DNA of 33,021 bases from Pleurocapsa sp. MO_192.B19 (lineage in GTDB: Bacteria > Cyanobacteriota > Cyanobacteriia > Cyanobacteriales > Xenococcaceae), in the NCBI GenBank assembly GCA_030064975.1, contig JASJDX010000003.1, positions 1-33,021 of the forward strand, read 5' to 3'. The translations under genes and the position numbers were made by a program. Shown here in pieces: positions 9,258 through 20,392 of this stretch. The stretch's first letter is position 1. Each line of letters starts with the position of its first letter. The notes beneath the pieces are model-generated. The model searched no databases. It was not told the origin of the DNA and saw only the letters and a program-made list of their open reading frames with translations.

Positions 9258-10469
9258 TTAAGCCTTGGTACTCAATATAATTAATTGTCTTTCGTGGAGC
9301 GATCGCACTCCTGTAAGATCTAACTGACAATTGTTTAAGATTTTGGCGACACTAGTCTGTTGTTCGGTGTTTTTGTCACAAGCCAGCATAAACTCATACT
9401 CATCATCAGATAAATTTACCATCTGATATTCAAAATTGAGGAAGTTTTTACTGGGAAATCCTTGCATACAGGGACTACATTCAGGAATAGCTTTACTTAA
9501 TGTTTCGTCACTTGACCAATCTTTTTTACTTAGAGGAGGTTTGGCTAAAAAGAATTCGTAGTGAGTCAGATTAGGATCGAGTAGTTCTATTAAACGATAT
9601 AATTTGCGATCGCTCAAGTTTTTGGCTCTTTGCATTAAGTCGGATGATTCACCCACAAGCCGATCTAACTGCCAATATTTTGGATTAGAAAAACCAACAA
9701 AATCTAAACCAGAAGCATCAATTAATTCAAACAAAGTTTCCACGTTATAGTCAATTTCCTGGGGATGAACATACATATCGGCAAAAGCTTCATCGCGATG
9801 ATTTTCTAACGCCCATCTTTCTTTTTCTTGTTTGAGAATACGATTATTTTCTGGTAGGTTAGCGAAAACTTCTCGACCAACTTTGACCCCGTCGCGATAG
9901 TCGCCTCGTTTATCTCCTTGAAGTAAAGCGATCGCTTTTTGCATCAGGCTAATTTCCCAACGTCCTAATTCAGCATAGACGAAAATATGCAGAATACCAC
10001 CAGGCTTTAATTTTTTCGCTAACGCCTGAATGCCTTTTTCTGGTTCGGGTAAATGATGCAGTACCCCAACACAGTTAATAAAATCAAACTCTCCTTCTAG
10101 CTGCGTTGCTTCTTCTAGCTTGAGGTTAAAAAACTTGACTGGTTTAGCGTGTTTGGCAATTACTCCCGAACGGTTACAACGTTCTTCGGCAACTTCTAAA
10201 GCCTTTTCACTCAGATCAATTGCCGTCACTTCAGCTTCTGGGTTGAGGTGAATTAGATAATCTGTACCCGAACCCGTACCACAACCTGCATCTAAAATGC
10301 GAATGTTTTGAGTTTCGGGTTTTATTCCCGTACAGAAACTATAAGCTGCTGTCCAACTCCATCGCCAATTGTATCCAGGAGGTTCGAGATCCGAAAGAGG
10401 ATCGGGAGGAAAGGGATAGGTGTTATATAAATTGGCGACAGCCTGGTTAATTGCTTGAGAATCAGACAT
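9258..10469 (-). CDS. class I SAM-dependent methyltransferase, substrate unknown
   Basis: The 403-residue protein has a class I methyltransferase fold in its first half. Motif I is ILDAGCGTGSGTDYL (about 58-72), motif II ends in the acidic AIDLSEKALEVAEERC, and FINCVGVLHHLPEPEKG resembles the methyltransferase-11/25 post-motif region. The N-terminus (YNTYPFPPDPLSD) is a Pro-rich lead seen in a family of cyanobacterial methyltransferases. The C-terminal 200 residues show no motif I recognise apart from a Cys pair in PECSPCMQG. The gene appears monocistronic, downstream of a divergent promoter area and convergent with nothing. The substrate could be a small molecule, lipid or protein; the sequence does not tell. 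Confidence 0.82.
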   Translation of the reverse strand: MSDSQAINQAVANLYNTYPFPPDPLSDLEPPGYNWRWSWTAAYSFCTGIKPETQNIRILDAGCGTGSGTDYLIHLNPEAEVTAIDLSEKALEVAEERCNRSGVIAKHAKPVKFFNLKLEEATQLEGEFDFINCVGVLHHLPEPEKGIQALAKKLKPGGILHIFVYAELGRWEISLMQKAIALLQGDKRGDYRDGVKVGREVFANLPENNRILKQEKERWALENHRDEAFADMYVHPQEIDYNVETLFELIDASGLDFVGFSNPKYWQLDRLVGESSDLMQRAKNLSDRKLYRLIELLDPNLTHYEFFLAKPPLSKKDWSSDETLSKAIPECSPCMQGFPSKNFLNFEYQMVNLSDDEYEFMLACDKNTEQQTSVAKILNNCQLDLTGVRSLHERQLIILSTKA

Positions 10470-10610
10470 ATTTTGTAAGGATTAGGGATAAAAGATGAGA
10501 ATAATCTTATTTTTTGTAATATTAGACTGAAGGTATACACAATGTAATTACATATAATCAGTTTAAGTGTGACAGTGCAACTGTAATCTGGACGCTTCAA
10601 AAATTTTCCC

Positions 10611-10868
10611 CTAGTGCCTAGTGGCTAATGTTTTAATAATCTCAATTAATTGCTGCTGTTGGTTAGAAAGCTGTCTTTGTTGATCGGTAAGCTGTTGCTG
10701 GCGGTTGTCTTGGTTTTGCATAACCTCATAAATCCTGCTTTGATTCTGAGTCAAATCGCGCATCAGACTATACATTACATCGCGATCGCGTTTCATTTCT
10801 TGTATATCTGTAGTCAAAGCTGCGATCGCTTTGGCATTTGATTCAATTAATTTAACTATTTCTTCCAT
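10611..10868 (-). CDS. small coiled-coil protein of unknown function
   Basis: From the ATG at 10866-10868 the product has 85 residues (MEEIVKLIESNAKAIAALTT), mostly predicted coiled coil. A charged first half (DIQEMKRDRDVMYSLMRDL) is followed by a Gln-rich heptad stretch (NQDNRQQQLTDQQRQLSNQQ) and a short hydrophobic end. The frame is open 13 codons further upstream, but that would place the start inside the shared operator-like repeats, so I prefer the inner ATG. Similar short coiled-coil proteins are common in filamentous and unicellular cyanobacteria, with no known function. It diverges from the small gene at 10958. Confidence 0.6.
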   Translation of the reverse strand: MEEIVKLIESNAKAIAALTTDIQEMKRDRDVMYSLMRDLTQNQSRIYEVMQNQDNRQQQLTDQQRQLSNQQQQLIEIIKTLATRH

Positions 10869-10896
10869 TAAGTTTTTTGTAAAGCAAGACTTGTTA

Positions 10897-10956
10897 AAAT
10901 ACTGCACTATTATATCTATAATAAGCAGTAAAATACCATAAAATAGCGCAGTATTT
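10897..10956. promoter_or_regulatory. shared divergent control region with three GCAGTA motifs
   Basis: AAATACTGC (10897-10905) and its exact reverse complement GCAGTATTT (10948-10956) face each other across the 90-base gap between two divergent small genes. A third GCAGTA lies at 10925-10930. The outer copies each sit next to one of the two starts. The pattern suggests one regulator acting on both genes, possibly one of the two products. Inference from symmetry only. Confidence 0.45.
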
Positions 10957-10957
10957 G

Positions 10958-11152
10958 ATGGGTAGAAACAAACATTACAAATTAGGAAAAACTAAAAGAG
11001 TATTTATTCCAGAAGCGATCGCTGATGAAGTGTTAGAACTGGTTAAAATGTTGGATGAGATTGATAATCCTCAAAAAGCGATCGCTCATTTCAAAGCTAC
11101 TATTAAATATGTTAAAGAAATTAACTCGTCGTCAGTTATCAAAAAAAAGTAG
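10958..11152 (+). CDS. small basic protein of unknown function
   Basis: The product has 64 residues from ATG 10958 (MGRNKHYKLGKTKRVFIPEA); an in-frame TTG lies one codon earlier. The N-terminus is strongly basic, followed by PEAIADEVLELVKMLDEIDN, which looks like a helix, and a Lys-rich tail. The layout of a basic strand with a following amphipathic helix could fit a DNA-binding or antitoxin-like protein, but I do not recognise the family. Two HIP1 sites fall in the coding region, so the gene is resident rather than newly acquired. It shares operator-like repeats with the divergent coiled-coil gene. Confidence 0.55.
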   Translation: MGRNKHYKLGKTKRVFIPEAIADEVLELVKMLDEIDNPQKAIAHFKATIKYVKEINSSSVIKKK

Positions 11153-11239
11153 CAAACTACCAACACCCGACCTTTAAATCCCCTCGCTTAATTTCCAGAT
11201 TTATGATGAATAAAGTTGAACAATGAGGATTTGAACTAG

Positions 11240-11431
11240 ATGCGTTACAAAGTAAGACTTAAAAAAAGTGAAGAGGGATATGCTGTGTGGTGTCCTGGTT
11301 TACCTGGATGTTGGTCACAAAGACAAACTGAAGCAGAAGCTTTGGATAATATCAAAGATGCAATTGCAACTTACTTAGAAACAGTTGAAGAAATTAATCA
11401 AGATGCTGATTCTCGCTATTTATCTTTGTAA
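11240..11431 (+). CDS. HicB-like (UPF0150) antitoxin-family protein, no HicA partner
   Basis: The 63-residue product matches the compact HicB N-terminal fold, a partial RNase H-like beta-alpha unit: MRYKVRLKKSEEGYAVWCPG, then LPGCWSQRQTEAEALDNIKD and AIATYLETVEEI. The pattern aromatic-x-PxLPGCxSxGxTxxEALxNIxxA is diagnostic for the family. It lacks the C-terminal DNA-binding extension found in longer HicB antitoxins. In a HicAB module a HicA toxin of 55-80 residues would adjoin it; none is encoded on either side, so it is an orphan. GAGG about 12 bases upstream serves as ribosome-binding site. Such orphans are frequent in cyanobacteria and may have roles other than antitoxin. Confidence 0.85.
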   Translation: MRYKVRLKKSEEGYAVWCPGLPGCWSQRQTEAEALDNIKDAIATYLETVEEINQDADSRYLSL

Positions 11432-11436
11432 ATTTT

Positions 11437-11466
11437 GCTTAACAATTAAACGCTTAACAATTAAAC
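11437..11466. repeat. perfect tandem duplication of a 15-mer
   Basis: GCTTAACAATTAAAC occurs twice head to tail (11437-11451 and 11452-11466), just after the hicB-like stop. The rest of the 11467-11682 gap holds a small hairpin with GAGC/GCTC arms near 11624-11634 and no gene. Confidence 0.85.
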
Positions 11467-11682
11467 ATAGTGATACAAATCACGTAATTTTTCGTATAAG
11501 TTAATTTGGGAAAACGGGAACGCTATTTATATCAGTTAGCCGACTAGATATAGGCGTAAAGCGCGCGGAAGCTACCATAAGTGCCAAATGGTTTTGAAAC
11601 TATTGCTCTAATTAGCTTTCAAGGAGCGAAGCTCTTTTAATGCGCTCGCTGAAATACCTAGTTCAAAAGTTCTTAATTTGTT

Positions 11683-13170
11683 TTGGGTGGACTGTTTGAG
11701 CAAATGAATCGACCTGGAATTACTCCTGCGGGTAGATACAAAGGAGTAGACTATTTCAATGGTGGTTTGTTTGCCACAATTAATCCTATTGAATTAACTA
11801 AGGAAGAGTTAAACTATCTTGATGCAGCAGCGCGGGAAAATTGGCAACAGGTTCGCCCTGCCATCTTTGGGAATATTTTTGAGGGTACTGCTAATCAAGA
11901 AGAACGTCATGCTTACGGGATGCACTTCACTTCTGAAGCGGACATTATGAAAATTGTCAAACCCACCATTAGCAATTATTGGGATGACAAGATTGAGGCG
12001 GCTAATACCATTGCCGAATTAAATTCTTTACAGTTAGAATTGCAAAACTATCGCGTCCTCGACCCCGCCTGTGGTTCGGGAAATTTCTTATATCTGGCGT
12101 ATCAGGAGTTAAAAAAAATCGAAAAATCGCTGCTAGACAAAATCTCCGAACGCCGTAGATCTGAAACCCTCAAACAGCAGGTACAAATGGGTTTAGTTAC
12201 TCCCCTACAGTTTTACGGCATGGATATCAATCCCTTTGCAGTGGAACTAGCTAAGGTAACTTTAACTATTGCCAAAAAAGTCGCGATTGATCGCCTGGAA
12301 CTTACCGAACCAGAATTACCCCTCGACACTCTAGATAACAACATTGTCTGTCAAGATGCTCTCTTCACTCCCTGGGCAAAAGCAAGCGCAATTATAGGCA
12401 ATCCGCCCTTTTTAGGTGGTAACAAAATTAGATTGGAATTAGGTGATGATTATGCAGAAAAAATTTATCACAAATTTTCTAAAGTAAAATCTCAAGTAGA
12501 CTTATGTAGTTACTGGTTTAGATTAGCTCACGAAAATATTGATAAAAAAGATAGAGTTGGTTTAGTAGGTACGAATACGATAGCTCAAGGTAATACGCGA
12601 AAAGCTTCGTTAGATTATATTATGAATAACGGAGCTATTATTCATGAAGCTGTCTCTACACAGTCTTGGACTGGAGAAGCGGGCGTTCATGTAAGTATCG
12701 TCAATTGGTGTTATCAAAATACGAATGATTGTTACTTAGATAATAACAAAGTAGACAAAATTTCATCTTCTTTAAAAAACACTACAGATACTTCCAAAGC
12801 TATAAAATTAGCTGCTAATCGTGGTTATACATTTGAGGGTGTAAAACCAACAGGTAAAGATTTTATTGTTTCGCAAGAACAAGCTAAGAAATGGATTAGT
12901 TTGAATAACAAAAATGCAGAAGTACTTAAATTGTATTCTACTGGTTCTAACTTAACCAGCAATATCAAAGCAATTCCTGATAGATGGATTATTGACTTTT
13001 ACGGAATAAGTTTGGAAAATGTGATTGAATATAAATTACTTTTCGAGCATATCAGGGATAACGTAAAACCTGAAAGAATTAAAAATAGAGATAAAAAAGC
13101 TAGAGAAAATTGGTGGATATTTCAGAGAACTCGTCCAGAAAAAAAACTTATAGATATTTATGAAATCTAA
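11683..13170 (+). pseudogene. MmeI-like (type IIL) DNA methyltransferase/restriction enzyme remnant, truncated at both ends
   Basis: The open frame of 495 codons encodes the middle of a large MmeI-type protein, in which nuclease, helical spacer, N6-adenine methyltransferase and target-recognition domains are fused in about 900 or more residues. Visible here are FNGGLF near 25-30, the SAM-binding motif I DPACGSGNFL (127-136), GMDINPFAVELAK (179-191), motif IV NPPFLGG (240-246), and the end of the methyltransferase region with RENWWIFQRTRPEKK. The N-terminal nuclease and helical part are gone: an in-frame stop at 11674-11676 precedes the weak TTG start. The target-recognition domain is also gone, as the protein ends at IDIYEI. 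An active restriction enzyme is therefore not expected, though an orphan transcript may exist. Confidence 0.85.
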
Positions 13171-13363
13171 AGCAGTCCAGGATGAATCTGTGTTTCAACA
13201 AGCGATCGCTACAGTAGAAGCCTTGTCTGTAGAAGATCAAACTATTCTTATAGAAATCATCCAAAATCGCTTAAGGCAAAAAAAACACGTTCAATTAAAA
13301 CAGGATATTGAAGATGTAAGACAAGAATACAGAGAAGAACAAGTTACTGCACTTTTCAAATGA
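13160..13363 (+). CDS. small conserved hypothetical, antitoxin-like
   Basis: The 67-residue product contains QQAIATVEALSVEDQTILIE and IIQNRLRQKKHVQLKQD. The pattern AIxxVExLxxEDQxxLxEIIxxRL is common in small cyanobacterial proteins that often precede a toxin gene of the RelE/ParE or PIN type. No such partner follows here. It overlaps the truncated methyltransferase frame by 11 bases and contains a HIP1 site. Function and pairing are inferred from resemblance; it may itself be the survivor of a broken pair. Confidence 0.55.
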   Translation: MKSKAVQDESVFQQAIATVEALSVEDQTILIEIIQNRLRQKKHVQLKQDIEDVRQEYREEQVTALFK

Positions 13364-13387
13364 GTAGACCACAATAATGAAATTTTT

Positions 13388-13422
13388 AAAAGCTAAAAGC
13401 TAAAAGCTAATAGCTGATAGCT
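13388..13422. repeat. five-copy heptamer STRR (AAAAGCT type)
   Basis: Units are AAAAGCT three times, then AATAGCT and GATAGCT. It is a typical cyanobacterial short tandem repeat in the spacer after the antitoxin-like gene. The following 13430-13510 holds a short open stretch without a recognisable product. Confidence 0.8.
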
Positions 13423-13510
13423 ACGAACTAGCTAATCAAAAACGGAGTCTATTCAACTGAAAACGGCTGTAAATTTGGTTCTGTAGAAGATTTTTTAGCA
13501 GAATGTAGTT

Positions 13511-13798
13511 ATGAACCAAAGTATTGATTCAACTGTTATCTATCCCAATCTCAAGACCGCTGCTGCTGCCGTATGTCAAAGATGGTGTGAGGAACAAGGC
13601 TATACCAATCATTTCTATCAAAATGGTAGTTGGTGGGCATTTCCCCCAAATGGTGTGATTCCCGTCAAAATTCATGAAGTAATCGATCTAGAACACACCT
13701 TAGCCCAACGAGTCCAAGTAAAACACTATTCTATTGCTTTGTCTATTGCTTTACTTCCCGATGGCTGTATTGCTCCTCACAACCATCCTGAAATTTAA
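13511..13798 (+). CDS. conserved cyanobacterial hypothetical protein
   Basis: A 95-residue protein. The N-terminal part (YPNLKTAAAAVCQRWCEEQG) is a short helix with two Cys, followed by YTNHFYQNGSWWAFPPNGVI with several aromatics and PVKIHEVIDLEHTLAQRV. The end (IALLPDGCIAPHNHPEI) contains two His. I recognise the style as a small conserved cyanobacterial protein but know no function. There is no signal peptide or membrane helix. The ATG follows no strong Shine-Dalgarno. Confidence 0.6.
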   Translation: MNQSIDSTVIYPNLKTAAAAVCQRWCEEQGYTNHFYQNGSWWAFPPNGVIPVKIHEVIDLEHTLAQRVQVKHYSIALSIALLPDGCIAPHNHPEI

Positions 13799-13891
13799 TT
13801 ATCCAATGTTTAGTTTAGATCCTTTAGCGATCGCCTTCAATCAAAAATTACTTAATCATTTGATATTTAAGACAATCACTACGAAATTATT

Positions 13892-14974
13892 TTAAGCAAT
13901 TGTTACATCTTTTGATAAATAAACATCCTGTATGGCATGAAACAACTTAACACCTTCATCCATTGAACGTTGGAAAGTTTTTCTCCCAGAAATTAAACCA
14001 CAACCGCCAGCCCGTTTATTAATTACCGCAGTTCGCACCGCAGCAGCAAAGTCATTGTCTCCAGAAGCACCACCCGAATTGATTAAACCGCTACGCCCTG
14101 CATAACAATTCAGTACCTGATAACGAGTTAGATCAATCGGATGATCGCTAGTTAATTCACTATAAACGCGATCGTCAGTACGACCATATTTTTGACCAGT
14201 AGCATTAGCAACTGCTTTATAACCTCCATTACATTCAGGCAGTTTTTGCTTAATAATATCGGCTTCAATTGTTACCCCAAGATGATTAGCTTGTCCTGTA
14301 AGATCCGCTGCCAAATGATAATCTTTATCTTGTTTAAAAACATTGTTGCGCAGATAACACCAGAGAATAGTTGCCATGCCTAACTCGTGAGCGTGGGCAA
14401 AAGCTTCACTAACTTCTTGTATCTGGCGGGATGATTCCTCTGAGCCAAAATAAATAGTAGCACCTACGGCTACCGCACCTAAGTTCCAAGCTTGTTCGAC
14501 GCTACCAAACATAATCTGATCCGAAGGATTAGGATAAGTTAATAACTCGTTGTGATTTAGCTTGACAATAAAAGGGATACGATGGGCATATTTACGTGAT
14601 ACCATGCCCAATACACCTAGAGTGGTAGCCACAGCATTGCAACCACCTTCCAACGCCAGTTTAATAATGTTTTCGGGATCAAAATAAATTGGGTTGGGGG
14701 CGAAAGAAGCTGCCCCTGAATGTTCTATGCCCTGATCCACAGGCAAAATAGAAAGATAGCCAGTATTAGCAAGTCTTCCCGTAGAATATAGCTGTTGCAA
14801 ACTACGAAGCACCTGGGAATTGCGATCGCTTTGACTAAAAATACGATCTATAAAATCTTCTCCAGGTAAATGCAGCATATCTTTTGACACTTTTGCTTTA
14901 TGAGTCAATAAGCTTTCGGCTTCATTACCTAATAAAGATTCAAGAGAACTAGAAGGAGAAAAAGTAGTAGTCAT
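13892..14974 (-). CDS. fbaB: class I fructose-bisphosphate aldolase, FbaB/DhnA type
   Basis: Cytosolic enzyme that cleaves or forms fructose-1,6-bisphosphate by a Schiff-base mechanism, used in glycolysis and the Calvin cycle. The 360-residue product closely follows the bacterial FbaB layout: [19 protein letters not shown] near 78-94, VKLNHNE (138-144), the [11 protein letters not shown] block, then [20 protein letters not shown], where Lys242 is the probable Schiff-base lysine of the DeoC/FbaB superfamily strand. The C-terminal [19 protein letters not shown] forms the phosphate-binding end. Length matches E. coli FbaB (350). It is transcribed divergently from apcE. Cyanobacteria usually also have a class II aldolase, so its flux share is unknown. 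Confidence 0.95.
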   Translation of the reverse strand: MTTTFSPSSSLESLLGNEAESLLTHKAKVSKDMLHLPGEDFIDRIFSQSDRNSQVLRSLQQLYSTGRLANTGYLSILPVDQGIEHSGAASFAPNPIYFDPENIIKLALEGGCNAVATTLGVLGMVSRKYAHRIPFIVKLNHNELLTYPNPSDQIMFGSVEQAWNLGAVAVGATIYFGSEESSRQIQEVSEAFAHAHELGMATILWCYLRNNVFKQDKDYHLAADLTGQANHLGVTIEADIIKQKLPECNGGYKAVANATGQKYGRTDDRVYSELTSDHPIDLTRYQVLNCYAGRSGLINSGGASGDNDFAAAVRTAVINKRAGGCGLISGRKTFQRSMDEGVKLFHAIQDVYLSKDVTIA

Positions 14975-18046
<3,072 letters not shown>

Positions 18047-18050
18047 ATAA

Positions 18051-18065
18051 GTTAGTCCCACTAAC
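18051..18065 (+). terminator. weak stem-loop after apcE
   Basis: GTTAGT (18051-18056) and ACTAAC (18060-18065) form a 6-bp stem with a CCC loop, four bases after the apcE stop. The nearest T-run is about 25-30 bases further on, so termination here is doubtful and some read-through to apcABC is possible. Confidence 0.35.
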
Positions 18066-18761
18066 GTTAATGTAGTAATCAATATCTTTAATTTTTTTCT
18101 AGATTAATTCAATTTTTTACCGCGGAATGCGGCTACAGTTATACTGTCGTTAGAAGACAATGTAACGGTGACCAGTTGAAAAACTAGGAAATTTTATTTT
18201 GGTATTGATTACTTAATTCTGGTTGCCAAATCTCAAAGGTATAGCAGGATTGAACATTAAATTCTGTTAAGACAGAGCAATCAACTGCAACAAAGTATCA
18301 GATGATAATTAAGTTGGATTATCACTCCAATAAAAAATCATCCCGCTAGAGACAAACAAAACTGTTGACTCTAGAGTGTTTTAAAAACAAAAGTTAACGT
18401 AAAGCAATATTTATTGTCAAGTGTTGCTTTATGTAAAAGTTTGTTAAGGCAGTAGCTACTTTTTGCACAATAGTTTAAGCAAGCTGCAATACTAATTTGT
18501 AGCTAAAAGTTGAAAACTGGGTAGCAAAACAGAGTAATCTATATCCAGAGAGATTGAACCAGAACCAGCAAAACGTGGATTTTAAGCTTTAGAACCTAGT
18601 TTAGTTGAATAACCTTGTCTCTTGTAACTTAGTTAAATCGCTTCGGCGACAAAGTTACACTTTACAGACAAGGAAGCTGGAAATCTTGTTTAACCAACAC
18701 TATCGGCTTTTTCGATAGCTCATTCATTATTTGATTTCATTGTATTGGGAGGAATCCATCG
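18066..18761 (+). promoter_or_regulatory. long structured leader/promoter region of apcABC
   Basis: The gap has no ORF but several foldbacks in the apcA-sense direction. A 10-bp stem with one G-U pair lies at 18398-18407/18424-18433. A nested hairpin at 18624-18658 has outer arms GTAACTT/AAGTTAC and an inner TCGC-TTCG-GCGA, the very stable cUUCGg tetraloop type. A 6-bp hairpin lies at 18700-18718 (CTATCG/CGATAG). A good Shine-Dalgarno (GGGAGGA) begins near 18750, before the ATG at 18762. Long leaders are usual for allophycocyanin operons; I could not place the start site. Confidence 0.6.
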
Positions 18762-19247
18762 ATGAGTATTGTCACGAAATCCATCGTGAATGCAGATGCA
18801 GAGGCTCGTTACTTGAGTCCTGGCGAATTAGAAAGAATTAAATCCTTTGTTACAACTGGTGAAAGCCGTCTACGTATCGCTCAAACTCTAACCGAGTCTC
18901 GTGAGCGTATCGTTAAACAAGCTGGCGATCAATTGTTCCAAAAGCGTCCTGATGTTGTTTCTCCTGGCGGTAACGCTTATGGGGAAGAAATGACTGCAAC
19001 TTGTCTTCGTGACATGGACTACTATCTACGCTTAATCACTTACGGTGTAGTAGCTGGTGATGTAACTCCAATTGAAGAAATTGGTTTGGTTGGTGCTAAA
19101 GAGATGTACAAGTCTCTAGGTACTGATGTAGGTGCTGTAGCTCAAAGCATCCGTGAAATGAAAAACGTAGCTACTTCTATGATGTCTGCTGATGACACGT
19201 CAGAAGCGGCTTCCTACTTCGACTACGTCATCGGAGCTATGCAGTAG
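18762..19247 (+). CDS. apcA: allophycocyanin alpha subunit
   Basis: Chromophore-binding core antenna protein that pairs with ApcB to form the (alpha-beta)3 trimers stacked in phycobilisome core cylinders. The 161 residues start [20 protein letters not shown]. The phycocyanobilin attaches to Cys81 in [15 protein letters not shown], preceded by [10 protein letters not shown], and the C-terminus is [12 protein letters not shown]. Length and sequence are standard. It is first in the apcA-apcB-apcC operon behind a long structured leader and a strong Shine-Dalgarno, fitting very high expression. Confidence 0.99.
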   Translation: MSIVTKSIVNADAEARYLSPGELERIKSFVTTGESRLRIAQTLTESRERIVKQAGDQLFQKRPDVVSPGGNAYGEEMTATCLRDMDYYLRLITYGVVAGDVTPIEEIGLVGAKEMYKSLGTDVGAVAQSIREMKNVATSMMSADDTSEAASYFDYVIGAMQ

Positions 19248-19356
19248 TATCTAGCCATACTCTACTGCTGATATACCAGTAACAAACTTTTTCAAAAATA
19301 CACTAACTTATCAGTGTTAAACAACTTAAGACTAGGTAAGATAAGGAAACAAAACT

Positions 19357-19842
19357 ATGCAAGACGCAATTACCTCTGTAATTAATTCAGCTGACGTTCA
19401 AGGCAGATACCTCGATGGTGCTGCTATGGATAAGCTCAAAAACTATTTTCAAACTGGTCAACTAAGAGTACGAGCAGCAAGCGTAATTAGTGCTAACGCA
19501 GCTAGCATCGTTAAAGAAGCAGTAGCAAAATCTTTGCTATATTCTGATGTTACTCGTCCTGGTGGCAATATGTATACTACTCGTCGCTATGCAGCCTGTA
19601 TCCGCGACTTAGACTATTACCTTCGTTATTCGACTTACGCAATGCTAGCTGGCGATCCTTCTATCCTAGATGAGCGCGTACTCAACGGTTTGAAAGAAAC
19701 TTATAACTCCTTAGGCGTTCCTGTTTCTTCTACAGTTCAAGCTATCCAAGCTATGAAAGAAGTGACTGCTAGCTTAGTTGGTGCTGATGCTGGTAAAGAA
19801 ATGGGCGTTTATTTCGACTATATCTGCTCTGGCTTAAGCTAA
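19357..19842 (+). CDS. apcB: allophycocyanin beta subunit
   Basis: Partner of ApcA in the core trimer. The 161 residues begin [20 protein letters not shown]. Phycocyanobilin binds Cys81 in [16 protein letters not shown]. Asn71 in RPGGNMY is the position methylated in beta phycobiliproteins. It ends [11 protein letters not shown]. It follows apcA by 109 bases, with an AAGGA-type ribosome site near 19344. The downstream spacer contains hairpins that may set the higher dose of apcAB over apcC. Confidence 0.99.
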   Translation: MQDAITSVINSADVQGRYLDGAAMDKLKNYFQTGQLRVRAASVISANAASIVKEAVAKSLLYSDVTRPGGNMYTTRRYAACIRDLDYYLRYSTYAMLAGDPSILDERVLNGLKETYNSLGVPVSSTVQAIQAMKEVTASLVGADAGKEMGVYFDYICSGLS

Positions 19843-19886
19843 GCTTATTGGCATCCTGAGTTTATCGTAGAATAGTAAGCGTAAAG

Positions 19887-20020
19887 ATTCGGGAAGTCTA
19901 GAGTGAGTGCTAGTTCTAATAAAGCTTAGTTTTTCGAGCGCGAAAGAAAAATAAGTTTAGATGATCTAGTATTGACTCCTGACTCCCGAATTTTGGTGTT
20001 TTAAGACTATTTAATAGTCT
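19887..20020 (+). terminator. apcB-apcC intercistronic hairpins (partial terminator or processing region)
   Basis: Within the 279-base spacer three nested or adjacent foldbacks occur. A hairpin at 19922-19958 has CTTA..TTTTTCG and CGAAAGAAAAATAAG arms around AGCG. It is enclosed by ATTCGGGA (19887-19894) and TCCCGAAT (19984-19991), with a further GTC/GAC pairing across a bulge. AGACTAT/ATAGTCT (20004-20010, 20014-20020) follows. They could attenuate transcription so that the small linker gene is made in lower amount than apcAB. Structures are seen; the effect is inferred. Confidence 0.5.
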
Positions 20021-20121
20021 CGAAACATATCACTGCATAAATAAGCAACATAATTTTTGTCGATCAAAATTCACTACAGGAAAATTAAACTTTTTTTTAT
20101 TAAATAAGGAGAATTTATCTC

Positions 20122-20325
20122 ATGCGTATGTTTAAGGTGACTGCTTGTGTTCCCAGTCAAACTAGAATTCGTACCCAAAGAGAACTGCAAAATACTTTCT
20201 TTACTAAACTTGTCCCTTACGATAATTGGTTTCGTGAGCAACAGCGAATCATGAAAATGGGTGGCAAAATTCTTAAGGTAGAGTTGGCAACAGGGAAACA
20301 AGGGGCAAATACAGGTTTATCTTGA
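20122..20325 (+). CDS. apcC: phycobilisome 7.8-kDa core linker ApcC
   Basis: Small linker (LC) that binds inside the terminal allophycocyanin trimers of the core cylinders and tunes their absorption. The 67 residues (MRMFKVTACVPSQTRIRTQR) match the CpcD/ApcC fold, with ELQNTFFTKLVPYDNWFREQ and KMGGKILKVELATGKQG. Length is standard. An AAGGAG Shine-Dalgarno lies about 11 bases before the ATG. It is the last gene of the operon, followed by a strong intrinsic terminator. Confidence 0.98.
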   Translation: MRMFKVTACVPSQTRIRTQRELQNTFFTKLVPYDNWFREQQRIMKMGGKILKVELATGKQGANTGLS

Positions 20326-20351
20326 AATACAGACGGCAACATTTAAGTAAG

Positions 20352-20376
20352 AGAGGTCAGTTGACCTCTTTTTTAT
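20352..20376 (+). terminator. intrinsic terminator after apcC
   Basis: AGAGGTC (20352-20358) and GACCTCT (20363-20369) form a perfect 7-bp stem with a 4-base loop, followed by TTTTTT. It closes the apcABC transcript only 17 bases before the first possible start of ftsW. Confidence 0.92.
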
Positions 20377-20392
20377 TGGTTAGCTGTTACCT

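Noticed and set aside
9227-9280. Short plus-strand frame MVKAIVLWDKFKPWYSI upstream of the methyltransferase 3' end
   Set aside because: Only 17 codons, overlaps the end of the methyltransferase gene, no ribosome site.
10322-10600. 92-codon minus-strand ORF overlapping the methyltransferase start
   Set aside because: Overlaps the methyltransferase coding region in another frame, has low-complexity hydrophobic composition and no family features.
13430-13515. Open stretch reading GVYSTENGCKFGSVEDFLAE
   Set aside because: No start, too short, and no family recognised; may be a remnant but cannot be supported.
18047-18761. Possible tRNA or small RNA gene in the long apcE-apcA gap
   Set aside because: No cloverleaf or TpsiC-like GGTTCGA box found; hairpins are better explained as leader structure.
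20074-20301. 75-codon ORF antisense to apcC
   Set aside because: Shadow of a well-defined apcC gene.
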